From Pseudomonadota bacterium (GTDB lineage: Bacteria; Pseudomonadota; Gammaproteobacteria; Burkholderiales; Burkholderiaceae_E), in contig CAUJHG010000031.1 of the NCBI GenBank assembly GCA_963204785.1, positions 1-45,383 on the forward strand: 45,383 nt of DNA. Reading direction: 5' to 3'. Positions 33,430 through 41,472 of this stretch are shown piece after piece (the first letter of the stretch is position 1; each line of letters opens with the position of its first letter). Made by a program: the position numbers and the translations under genes. The notes under the pieces are model-generated. The model had not been told where the DNA came from, made no database searches, and saw only the letters and a program-made list of their open reading frames with translations.

Positions 33430-34083
33430 TCAGTGCGCAGGGCACTGCGGCCAGTCGCTGACCTGGATCAGCCGCGGATCCTCCGCGTGCTCGATCAGCA
33501 TCCGCCGCACCCGTTCCTGCCAGAGCTCACCGAAACGCTCGCATTCGGAGGCGCTGGCCTGCCCGGTCACCGCCCTGGGCAGGAGGCCGCGCATCTCGTC
33601 GTCCCAGCCGACCACCGAGGCGTCCAGGTGCACCTGCACTGCCTGGCCAGTGTCCCGGCGCCGCAGGCCGAGCACGCCGTCCAGCGGCGCCTCGAAGCTC
33701 AGCAGGTCGCGGCGTGCGAAGCGATGCCTCATGCCGATCCCCTGGAAGCCGGTTTCGGCAGCGGCCCCGGTGAGCAGTTGCGCGACGCTTGCGATCACTC
33801 CGGTGACGCCGCTGTCGCGCGCCTGCGCCATCGCCACCTCGATCTCGCCGCGCACCGGCGTCTCGTTTCCGTAGAGCGCGCGCAGCCCCGCGAGCACCAT
33901 CAGGTAGGCGCAGGCCACGGTCGGGCACGAGTGTCCGGCAAGGCGGACTGCGTCGACGTAGCGGTACTGGATGAGGCCCTGCCTGGCCGCGCCCAGGAAC
34001 TCGGCCAGCGGATCTCGCATCATCAGCGCTGGCGCCTGGTCGAAGAAGGCCGGGAAGCCCCGGTCGGCGGTCTGCTGGTCCAT
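33430..34083 (-). CDS. FmdE-like protein
   Basis: This 217-residue protein has the FmdE-family signature around residues 50-80 (LAGHSCPTVACAYLMVLAGL, with His51 and Cys53), followed by RGEIEVAMAQARDSG and GFQGIGMRHRFARRDLL. FmdE proteins were first met beside formylmethanofuran dehydrogenase, but relatives without zinc ribbons are widespread in bacteria and some bind haem or metals. No methanofuran or molybdenum cofactor genes accompany it. A ribosome binding site GGAAGG supports the ATG at 34083. It converges on norD with a 37-base gap and diverges from the GNAT fusion. Its position inside the proposed nitrogen-oxide module suggests a metal or haem role, which is inference. Confidence 0.75.
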   Translation of the reverse strand: MDQQTADRGFPAFFDQAPALMMRDPLAEFLGAARQGLIQYRYVDAVRLAGHSCPTVACAYLMVLAGLRALYGNETPVRGEIEVAMAQARDSGVTGVIASVAQLLTGAAAETGFQGIGMRHRFARRDLLSFEAPLDGVLGLRRRDTGQAVQVHLDASVVGWDDEMRGLLPRAVTGQASASECERFGELWQERVRRMLIEHAEDPRLIQVSDWPQCPAH

Positions 34084-34269
34084 CGTGTGCCTTCCCGTGT
34101 GTGTTGCGCCCGTACCGGTGCGGTCGGTTCCGAAAGGGTCAAGTCTGCACCCGGGCGTCACCCGCGCCGGCCGATCACCCTGCTGCCCGGGGGGCGTCGT
34201 ATGCTCCGATCGTTGACGCAGCCCTGCGATGCTGCTGCCGTGGCGTCCGATTCACGATCGATCCTGCCG

Positions 34270-35430
34270 ATGCCGACCTACGAGATTCGCGCCGCGACCA
34301 CCGAGTCCGAGCTTGCCGCTGCCGCAGACCTGTTCCGCGAGTACGCCGACAGGCTGGGCGTGGACCTCGCCTTCCAGGACTTCGAGGCGGAGCCGCAGGT
34401 GCTGGCGCAGATGTACGGAGCTCCCGAAGGCCTGCTGCTGCTGGCTTGGCCGACGGCGCCGGCGGACCCGATGCGCGCCGATTCGCTGCCTGTCGCGGCA
34501 GGCCCGCCCGCGGGCGATGCCGGGACGCAGGAATCCGGGCTCGCTGCCGTGCCGGTCGGCTGCGTTGCAGTGCGTCGCCTCGCGCCGGACGAGTGCGAGA
34601 TGAAGCGGCTCTACGTCCGTGACGCCGCGCGCGGCAGCGGCCTGGGGAGCGCGCTCGCGCGCGCGATCGTCGAGGCTGCGCGGGCGCTCGGGTACCGACG
34701 CATGCGGCTGGACACGCTCGGGTCGATGGCAGCCGCGCGCGTCCTGTACGCGTCGTTGGGCTTCGTCGAGACCGGGCCCTACTACGACAACCCGCTGCCG
34801 GACGTGCACTACCTGATGCTCGATCTTGCTGCCGCGACTGCCGCAACAGGCGCGGCTGCCGCGACTGCCGAGGCTGCTGCACCGGCGCCGGCGCTGGGCG
34901 TTCGGGCGCACGCACCGGGAAGCGATGCATCTGCGATGGCCCACCTGCCGAGCGCGCAGGCTGCGCCCGGCCCGGCCCGCCCGCCCGACCTGGCCCGCGA
35001 TCCCGCCGCCCGCCGCGCCTCGCGCCGGCCGGCCACGCTGCAGGTGCGCTTCGCTGCGACGCCGGGCGTGGTGCAGACCCTGGAGGGGCCGGTGCGGCAT
35101 CGCTCCGGGGCGGCGCTGGTGTGCGGGCTGCACGGCGAGTGCTGGCCTGTGGAGCGCGAACCTTTCGACCGGCGCTACGAGCCGGTGGACGGTCTGACGG
35201 CAGGTTGCGACGGACTCTACCGTCGCCGGCCGGGAGTCGTGTTCGCCCGTCGCGTCGAAGAGGCGCTCGCGGTGCCGGTCGGCGCCGAGGGCGACCTGCT
35301 GCACGGCCGGCCAGGCGACTGGCTGCTGCAGTACGCACCCGGGGAGTACGGGATCGTGGCGCCCGGGATCTTCTGCGACACCTACGAGCTGCTCGGGCAG
35401 GCCGGCAGCGATGGCGGGCAGCAGCCGTGA
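34270..35430 (+). CDS. GNAT acetyltransferase fused to a PGDYG-type domain
   Basis: This 386-residue protein has two parts. Residues 1-186 are a GNAT fold with the acetyl-CoA loop VRDAARGSGLGSALARAI at about 117-133 and YASLGFVETGPYY. An Ala/Pro-rich insertion occupies residues 61-96. A low-complexity Ala/Pro linker (about 187-245) leads to a C-terminal domain with EGPVRHRSGAALVCG and PGDWLLQYAPGEYGIVAPGI, the hallmark of the PGDYG family. The biochemical role of PGDYG is not known to me. The stop overlaps the start of the membrane RyR-domain gene (GTGA), so the two proteins probably act together. An in-frame ATG at 34201 is an alternative start. Confidence 0.78.
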   Translation: MPTYEIRAATTESELAAAADLFREYADRLGVDLAFQDFEAEPQVLAQMYGAPEGLLLLAWPTAPADPMRADSLPVAAGPPAGDAGTQESGLAAVPVGCVAVRRLAPDECEMKRLYVRDAARGSGLGSALARAIVEAARALGYRRMRLDTLGSMAAARVLYASLGFVETGPYYDNPLPDVHYLMLDLAAATAATGAAAATAEAAAPAPALGVRAHAPGSDASAMAHLPSAQAAPGPARPPDLARDPAARRASRRPATLQVRFAATPGVVQTLEGPVRHRSGAALVCGLHGECWPVEREPFDRRYEPVDGLTAGCDGLYRRRPGVVFARRVEEALAVPVGAEGDLLHGRPGDWLLQYAPGEYGIVAPGIFCDTYELLGQAGSDGGQQP

Positions 35431-37367
35431 GGCGTGAAGATGTGACGCGCCAGTGGCGACGCGTGGTGCCGGCGCTCGCCGCTGCAGCCTTCGTGCTCGG
35501 GTTCGCGAGCTTCATGGCGGACGAAGGCGGGCTTGGCGCAGTGCCCGCCGCGGCCCTGCTGAGCCTGCAGCTCTTCGTGATCAACGTGGGCCCAGAGCAG
35601 ATCCACGGCGTGGCCGGCTGGATCGCGGCGATCCTGGCGCCGCTGGCCACTGCCGGCGCCGCCGTGTATGCGTTCGGTGAGCGGGCCTGGCGAGCCTGGC
35701 AGCTCCTGCGGCTGCGTTTCGATCCTGCCGATGATCTGTTCGTCGGCGGCGGCGAGACTGCGGCCGGCGTGGCAGTGCATCGTGCCCGGATGCTGCTGGC
35801 GGCCGCGGGCGGCAGGGCACGCGGCCGGCTCGTGGGCGTCGACCTGCGCGAGGACGCGCCGCTTGCGCGCGTGCTGCAGGATGTCGAGCTGCCGGGCTTC
35901 GTGCTGACCGCCGACGCGCTCGCCGAGGGCGCATTGCGTCCGCTGCAGCCGCATCGCGCCGGCAACGTGTGGGTGCTCACCGGGGACGATCATCGCAACC
36001 TCGAGCTGGCCTGGCGCGTGCGCAGGGCGATCGAGTCCGCAGCCGGGCCGGCAGGGCGACGCCCGGTGCGTCTGCTGGTCGAGGTGCGCGACCGCCGGCT
36101 GCTGCGGGCCGCCGATGCGCTTTCCGGCGGGCTCGACGCGGCGCGCCTCACGCTCGACTTCTTCAGCCTGCCACGGCTGGCGGCGCGTGCGCTGCTGCGC
36201 GAGCATCCGCCCCTGCCCTGCGGTGTCGGCGCGCGTGCCCCGCATCTGCTGGTGATCGGCAGTGGCGAGCTCGCTGCCGCGCTGGTGGTGCACGCCGCCC
36301 AGCATTGCGTGTACGACGAGGACCCGGCGCACTGCGTGCGGATCACCCTGGCAGGTCCTGATGCGAGCGCGATGCTCGCACGGCTGCAGCGCGCCTTCCC
36401 GGCCCTGGCGGCCTCGAGCCCCGATCCGATGCTCGCCGCGCTGCTGCCTCTGGCGCGCATCGAGGCGCTCGACTGCGACGAAGCCGGGTTCGTCCATGCG
36501 GACTGGCTGCGTCTGCAGCGCGAGCAGGCCTTCGACGTGGTCTACGTCGCCTGCGAGCGCGACCTGGACACGATGGCGGCCGCGAGGCGCGCTGCGACCA
36601 TGCGTGAACTGACGCCCGGGGCGCTCGCCGCGGCCCAGCCGATCGTCGCCTGCGTCCAGCAGCCGGCCGAATCCACCCCCGCGCTCGCGCAGGAGGTTCT
36701 CGCGCTGCACGGGCTGGTGCAGCGTTTCGACCTGCACGCACGCTGCTTTCGCGAGGACGAGGGCTATCCGGGCGAACGGCAGGATCGCCGTGCGATGATC
36801 GTCCACGCGGTGCACGAACTGCCCGAAGGCGAGGCCTTCACTGCGAGTCCCGAGCGGGTTCGCGAGGCCGCCGGGCTCTGGGCTGGCGTGCGTCAGGAGG
36901 ACTTCCGGTGGTCGGACAGGCTCGCCGCCGACCACGTCGACCTCAAGCTCGATCTGCTCGCCTGCGCCAGTCGCGATGCGGCGCTGCGCGACTGGCGCGC
37001 GTGGCTCGGCGCCGATCCACAGCGCATTGCCCGGGCGGTGGAAGTGGCGCTGCGCACGGATGCCGGCATGCGCGAGACGCTGGCCAGGCTGGAACACCGG
37101 CGCTTCGTCGCGGAACGGCTTCTCGAGGGCTGGCTGCCGCTGCCCGCAACCCTGCGCAACCGCGGCGCAAGCGGCCTGCCGGCGTCGATGCAGAAGAGCG
37201 TGCTGCGGACGAGCCACACGCTGGTGCCCTTCGACCGGCTGCGCGAAGCCGACCCGGACGTCGACCTCCAGGCCTACGATCTGAAGGTGGTGGACGCGAT
37301 TCCCGGGATCCTGCGCGCGGAAGCGATGCTGCGCGATGCCCTGGCCGTGCCGAAGTCCGGCGCATGA
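35427..37367 (+). CDS. Membrane-anchored protein with nucleotide-binding-like core and C-terminal RyR domain
   Basis: The protein has 646 residues from GTG 35427. Two or three hydrophobic segments near residues 13-30, 40-52 and 62-82 anchor it in the membrane. The long cytoplasmic part contains two Rossmann-like stretches, VWVLTGDDHRNLELAWRVRR and PHLLVIGSGELAAALVVHAA, reminiscent of TrkA-N/KTN domains. The C-terminus (about 545-615) has the RyR-domain pattern LEHRRFVAERLLEGWLP, then SHTLVPFDRL. The overall plan recalls bacterial potassium-channel-like or sensor proteins, in which RyR domains are proposed to bind small ligands. No channel filter is visible. Overlap with the GNAT-PGDYG gene implies a two-gene system. 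The function is unknown. Confidence 0.7.
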   Translation: MRREDVTRQWRRVVPALAAAAFVLGFASFMADEGGLGAVPAAALLSLQLFVINVGPEQIHGVAGWIAAILAPLATAGAAVYAFGERAWRAWQLLRLRFDPADDLFVGGGETAAGVAVHRARMLLAAAGGRARGRLVGVDLREDAPLARVLQDVELPGFVLTADALAEGALRPLQPHRAGNVWVLTGDDHRNLELAWRVRRAIESAAGPAGRRPVRLLVEVRDRRLLRAADALSGGLDAARLTLDFFSLPRLAARALLREHPPLPCGVGARAPHLLVIGSGELAAALVVHAAQHCVYDEDPAHCVRITLAGPDASAMLARLQRAFPALAASSPDPMLAALLPLARIEALDCDEAGFVHADWLRLQREQAFDVVYVACERDLDTMAAARRAATMRELTPGALAAAQPIVACVQQPAESTPALAQEVLALHGLVQRFDLHARCFREDEGYPGERQDRRAMIVHAVHELPEGEAFTASPERVREAAGLWAGVRQEDFRWSDRLAADHVDLKLDLLACASRDAALRDWRAWLGADPQRIARAVEVALRTDAGMRETLARLEHRRFVAERLLEGWLPLPATLRNRGASGLPASMQKSVLRTSHTLVPFDRLREADPDVDLQAYDLKVVDAIPGILRAEAMLRDALAVPKSGA

Positions 37368-37455
37368 ACCGGATCGGATGCGCCCGCCTGCCCGCGCCTG
37401 CGGTGCTCCAGGGCCGGGGGCTGCTCCGGGCGGCGGGCCTGCGCGAGCCCGAGGC

Positions 37456-37926
37456 TCACGCGGATCGGGCGTTCCCGGCGGCGGCCTTGCGTTGGGCCCC
37501 GGCCGCAGGCGTTGCCGGCGCGCCGCCTGCGCCCGTCGCGCCCTCGGCAAGCGAATCGACCGTGGACTTCAGCTGCGCATAGACCTCGTCGGCCTGCGCC
37601 GGATCGAAGTCCGAGTGGTAGGTCTTGCGCACCCCCTGCGCAGCCAGCAGCACGTGCTCGTCGGGCGTCACGCCGCGCTGCGCCAGGCAGGCCTTCGCGC
37701 ACGCGAGGATGCAGCCGTCGATCGCGACGATGGGCCGGCCGGCCGCTGCGGCATCCTGGGCCTTGCGCACCAGGCTGCGGACGTTGCCGCCGACGCCGGC
37801 GATGCATGACATCTCCGCCAGGCCCTCGCGGTCGAGCCGGACGGCAAGATGATTCGCCAGCTGCGCGGCGCTCGAGCAGCCGGAGCAGCTGTAGACCAGG
37901 GGCAGGGATTCGTCAGCGCGGGGCAT
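37456..37926 (-). CDS. DGC-domain putative zinc/metal-binding protein
   Basis: This 156-residue protein has the DGC-family layout: an N-terminal YSCSGCSSAAQLANHLAV (Cys14, Cys17), then MSCIAGVGGNVRSLV, and the naming motif AIDGCILACAKACL. The C-terminal 35 residues are a Gly/Ala-rich tail. DGC proteins occur near denitrification and other metal-enzyme genes and are thought to bind metal through these Cys residues; no reaction is established. It converges on the RyR-domain gene. Its presence fits the NnrS/NorQD theme of this region. Confidence 0.87.
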   Translation of the reverse strand: MPRADESLPLVYSCSGCSSAAQLANHLAVRLDREGLAEMSCIAGVGGNVRSLVRKAQDAAAAGRPIVAIDGCILACAKACLAQRGVTPDEHVLLAAQGVRKTYHSDFDPAQADEVYAQLKSTVDSLAEGATGAGGAPATPAAGAQRKAAAGNARSA

Positions 37927-38220
37927 GGGCTTCGGTTATCTGGGGCTTGCGGGCCGGTGCGACGCAGCGCCGCATCGAGAACCCTGTCTGCGTCGCCGTG
38001 GCACCTTGCCTGAAAGTATCTACGATCGACCAATCACGGTCCTTGACGGGACTCAAGCTGCGCGCAGATCTGCCGACGCCCCTGGCCGCATTCCGGAAAA
38101 CGGGCTGTGGCAGCCAGTCCGGACGCTGCCTGCAGGCCGGCGACGCAGACTGCGGCCGCTGCCGTCGCGTTCCGGCCCCGGGAACCGCTATCGTGTCGGT
38201 CTCGAAGCCCGGGAGCCCAC
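37927..38220. other. 294-base divergent intergenic region
   Basis: The region separates the DGC gene (minus) from the CoA-ligase gene (plus) and must hold both promoters. TTGACG at 38043-38048 on the plus strand is a possible -35, but no good -10 follows at the right distance. No gene, RNA or repeat is recognised. Confidence 0.5.
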
Positions 38221-39786
38221 ATGAGCCCGAATCCCATCCTCGAGACCGGCAGCATGGGCGAGCTGATCGGCTCGGCGGTCCAGCGCTTCCGGGAGCGCAT
38301 CGCCTTCGTCGAGCCCGATGGCAGCACCATCTCCTACCTGGAGCTGGGCGAGCGCATCGGTCGGATGATCCAGCTCTTCGCCCGGCTCGGCCTGCGCCCT
38401 GGCGACACCGTGGTGCAGCTCTCGGCCAACCGCCCCGAGACCTTCGTCGTGATCGCGGCGGTGTACATCGCCGGACTGCGCTCGGTGGCGCTGCACACGA
38501 TGGGCAGCGAGGACGACCACGCCTTCGTGATCGACGACAGCGAGGCCAGGGCAGTGATCGTCGATCCGGCCTACGCGGTACGCGGGCAGGCGCTGCGGGC
38601 GCGCTGCCCGGGCGTCGCGCACTGGCTTGCGCACGGGGCGATCGAGGGCATGGACGACCTCTGGCGTCTTGCGGCGGGCTGCGGGATCGCGCCCCTGCAG
38701 CCCGTGGGCGCAGGCGAGGACGTGGTGCGGCTGGCCTACACGGGCGGCACCACCGGCCGCTCGAAGGGCGTGATGCTGTCGAACCGCGCGCTGTGCACGA
38801 ACGTGGTGCTCGCGCTGGCCGGAATGGACTGGCCCGCCGAGGTCGTCTACCTGTGCCCTGCGCCCATCTCCCACGGTGCGGGCTCGCTGGTGGTGCCGAC
38901 GCTGCTGCGCGGCGGGCGCGTGATCCTGCAGCGCGGCTTCGATGCGCAGCGCTTCGTCGACGCCGTCGCGCAGCACCGCCCGACGCTCACCTGGCTGGTG
39001 CCGACGATGATCTACGCGCTGCTCGACCATCCCGGAGTACGCACGGTCGACTGGCGCTGCCTGCACTCGCTCGTCTACAGCGCGGCGCCGATGGCCCCGG
39101 CCCGCATCCGCGAGGCGCTCGGCGTCTTCGGTCCCTGCCTGATCCAGTGCTTCGGCCAGACCGAATCGCCCAACACCATCCTGACGCTCTCGCGCGCCGA
39201 CCATGCGGCGGGCGGCGAACGGCTGGCTTCGGCCGGTCGGCCCTTCCCGCTGATCCGCGTCGCGCTGCTCGACGACGACTGCCGCGAGGTGCCCGACGGC
39301 GAGATCGGCGAGATCTGCGTGCGCGGCCCCCTGCTGATGTCGGGCTACTGGAAGCAGCCCGAGCTCACCGAGCAGGTCTTCGCGGGCGGCTGGCTGCACA
39401 CCGGCGATCTTGCCCGGCGCGACGCCGACGGCTATGTGTACGTGGTCGACCGCAAGAAGGACATGATCATCTCCGGGGGCTTCAACGTCTATCCGAAGGA
39501 GATCGAGGACGTGCTCGCGGCGCACCCGGCAGTGGCCGCGGCCGCCGTGATCGGCGTGCCCGACGAGCGCTGGGGCGAGGCGGTGAAGGCGGTGGTGACG
39601 CTCAAGCCGGGCGCGCAGGTCGCGGCCGAGGCCCTGATCGCCCACGTGCGTCAGGCCAAGGGGCCGGTCCATGCGCCGAAGTCCGTGGACTTCGAGGCGC
39701 AGTTGCCGCTCACCCCGCTGGGCAAGATCGACAAGAAGGCGCTGCGCTCGCGCCACTGGCAGGCAGGCGGGCGGGCGGTGAACTGA
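38221..39786 (+). CDS. Fatty-acyl-CoA synthetase (AMP-dependent ligase), copy B
   Basis: This 521-residue paralogue of the ligase at 18263-19837 has the AMP-binding loop YTGGTTGRSKG at 173-183, CFGQTESPNT, the hinge HTGDLARRDADGYVYVVDR, and the catalytic Lys in LGKIDKKAL. A ribosome binding site GGGAG precedes the ATG. It leads a plus-strand operon with an SCP2-type thiolase and a DUF35 protein, a set that often degrades side chains of steroids or branched or aromatic acids. The ligase would activate the acid. The substrate is not determinable from sequence. Confidence 0.93.
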   Translation: MSPNPILETGSMGELIGSAVQRFRERIAFVEPDGSTISYLELGERIGRMIQLFARLGLRPGDTVVQLSANRPETFVVIAAVYIAGLRSVALHTMGSEDDHAFVIDDSEARAVIVDPAYAVRGQALRARCPGVAHWLAHGAIEGMDDLWRLAAGCGIAPLQPVGAGEDVVRLAYTGGTTGRSKGVMLSNRALCTNVVLALAGMDWPAEVVYLCPAPISHGAGSLVVPTLLRGGRVILQRGFDAQRFVDAVAQHRPTLTWLVPTMIYALLDHPGVRTVDWRCLHSLVYSAAPMAPARIREALGVFGPCLIQCFGQTESPNTILTLSRADHAAGGERLASAGRPFPLIRVALLDDDCREVPDGEIGEICVRGPLLMSGYWKQPELTEQVFAGGWLHTGDLARRDADGYVYVVDRKKDMIISGGFNVYPKEIEDVLAAHPAVAAAAVIGVPDERWGEAVKAVVTLKPGAQVAAEALIAHVRQAKGPVHAPKSVDFEAQLPLTPLGKIDKKALRSRHWQAGGRAVN

Positions 39787-39890
39787 GGGCCCGGCGCCAG
39801 GAGGGGCTGCCGCAGGCAGCCCGCTGCAGCGCGGACCGCGGGGATGGCCGGCGAGCCGGCAGGATGGATCGAAGAGGGAGGAAGCAGACC

Positions 39891-41060
39891 ATGAGTACCA
39901 AGGGAAGCGCCTGCGTCGTGGGCGCCTGGGAACACCCGACGCGGCTCGCGCCCGAGAAGTCGGTGGCGCAGCTGCACGCGGAGTGCGCGATGGGGGCGCT
40001 CGCGGACGCCGGCCTTTCGCTGTCGGACGTCGACGCCTACTTCTGCGCAGGCGACGTCCCCGGCAGCGGGCCGCTGTGGATGGCCGACTACCTGAACCTG
40101 CGGCTGCGCTACATGGACGGCACCGAGGCGGGGGGCTGCTCCTACCTCGCGCACGTCGGGCACGCGGCCGCCGCGATCGCCGCGGGCCGGTGCGACGTCG
40201 CGCTGATCACCCTGGCGGGCAAGCCGCGCAGCCGTGGCCAGGCCACGGGGACGAAGCCGCGCGCCCTCGGGCCGGAGCGGCCCGAGACGCCGTGGGATCT
40301 CCCCTACGACGCGACGATCGCCGCGGTCTACGGCATGTACGCGATGCGACACATGCACGAGTTCGGCACCACCGCGGAGCAGATGGCGTGGGTGAAGGTG
40401 GCGGCGTCACAGCACGCGCAGCACAACCCGAACGCCATGCTGCGCAAGGCGGTGACCGTCGACGAGGTGCTCGCCTCGCCGGTGATCGCCGATCCGCTGC
40501 ACCGGTTGGACTGCTGCGTGATCACCGACGGCGGCGGCGCGCTCGTGCTGGCGCGCCCCGAGATCGCGCGCAGCCTGAAGCGCCCGCTGGTCCGGGTGAT
40601 CGGCGCCGGCGAGACGATCAACACGAACGGCGGCGGCGACGTCGACATGGTGCGCTCGGGCGCGCGCTACTCGGGGCCGGCCGCCTTCGCGCAGGCGGGC
40701 GTCACTCCGGCCGACATCCAGTACGCGTCCATCTACGACAACTTCACCATCATGGTGATCATGCAGCTCGAGGACCTGGGCTTCTGCGAGAAAGGCAAGG
40801 GCGGCGCCTTCGTCGCCGACGGCAACCTGATCTCGGGCGTCGGCCGGCTGCCCTTCAACACCGACGGTGGCGGGCTGTGCAACAACCACCCGGAGAATCG
40901 CGGCGGGATCACCAAGGCGATCGAGGCGGTGCGCCAGCTGCGCGGCGAGGCGCACCCTGCGGTGCAGGTGAAGGACTGCGGGCTGGCGCTGGCGGCCGGC
41001 CCCGGGCTGGTCGTGGGCAGTGCGCATGCGCACGCCACGGTGATCTTCGAGCGGGAGTGA
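39891..41060 (+). CDS. SCP2/lipid-transfer-type thiolase
   Basis: The protein has 389 residues with the thiolase fold: GGCSYLAHVGHAAAAIAAGR, with a candidate nucleophile Cys83, CCVITDGGGALVLAR in the middle, and IYDNFTIMVIMQLEDLGFC plus GGGLCNNHPENRGG near the active site. This is the atypical Ltp2/SCP2 type that works in complex with a DUF35 OB-fold partner, encoded four bases downstream. Such complexes perform aldol or thiolytic cleavage of acyl-CoA side chains. The ribosome binding site GGGAGGAA lies before the ATG. The very long open frame upstream of 39891 is an antisense/other-frame artefact of high GC. Confidence 0.9.
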   Translation: MSTKGSACVVGAWEHPTRLAPEKSVAQLHAECAMGALADAGLSLSDVDAYFCAGDVPGSGPLWMADYLNLRLRYMDGTEAGGCSYLAHVGHAAAAIAAGRCDVALITLAGKPRSRGQATGTKPRALGPERPETPWDLPYDATIAAVYGMYAMRHMHEFGTTAEQMAWVKVAASQHAQHNPNAMLRKAVTVDEVLASPVIADPLHRLDCCVITDGGGALVLARPEIARSLKRPLVRVIGAGETINTNGGGDVDMVRSGARYSGPAAFAQAGVTPADIQYASIYDNFTIMVIMQLEDLGFCEKGKGGAFVADGNLISGVGRLPFNTDGGGLCNNHPENRGGITKAIEAVRQLRGEAHPAVQVKDCGLALAAGPGLVVGSAHAHATVIFERE

Positions 41061-41064
41061 GACG

Positions 41065-41472
41065 ATGAGCGAAACCCTGGACACGGGCAGCTTCGAGAGC
41101 GACCCCTATGCGCTCGCCTATCCCGAGACCCGGCCTTTCTGGGAAGCGGCCGCCGAGGGCCGGCTGCTGCTGAAGACCTGCAAGGCCTGCGCACGCGCCC
41201 ACTGGTATCCGAAGGTGGTCTGCCCCTTCTGCCGCTCGACCGACCTCGAGTGGCGGCAGGCGAGCGGTCGCGGCACCGTCTACACCTACAGCGTGATGCG
41301 GCGCGTCGAGGTGCCCTACGTGCTGGCCTACGTGACGCTGGACGAAGGACCGACGCTGCTGACCAACATCGTCGACTGCGACGTCGACTCGGTGCGCATC
41401 GGTCAGGCGGTGCAGGTGGGCTTCCGGGCAGCGCCGCAGGGACGACGCGTGCCGGTGTTCGCGCCGGCCTGA
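41065..41472 (+). CDS. DUF35 OB-fold protein with rubredoxin-like zinc ribbon
   Basis: This 135-residue protein has a zinc ribbon with Cys39, Cys42, Cys53 and Cys56 (CKACARAHWYPKVVCPFC), followed by an OB fold (GRGTVYTYSVMRR, YVLAYVTLDEGPTLLTNIV). DUF35 proteins form obligate complexes with SCP2-type thiolases such as Ltp2, binding the CoA substrate. Four bases separate it from the thiolase gene. The stop TGA is directly abutted by the TGA stop of the convergent VirD4-like gene (the palindrome TGATCA), leaving no intergenic space. Confidence 0.93.
   Translation: MSETLDTGSFESDPYALAYPETRPFWEAAAEGRLLLKTCKACARAHWYPKVVCPFCRSTDLEWRQASGRGTVYTYSVMRRVEVPYVLAYVTLDEGPTLLTNIVDCDVDSVRIGQAVQVGFRAAPQGRRVPVFAPA

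Noticed and set aside
34201..34269. Longer start for the GNAT-PGDYG protein
   Set aside because: The extra 23 residues precede a complete GNAT N-terminus (MPTYEIRAA) and have no recognisable pattern; kept only as an alternative.
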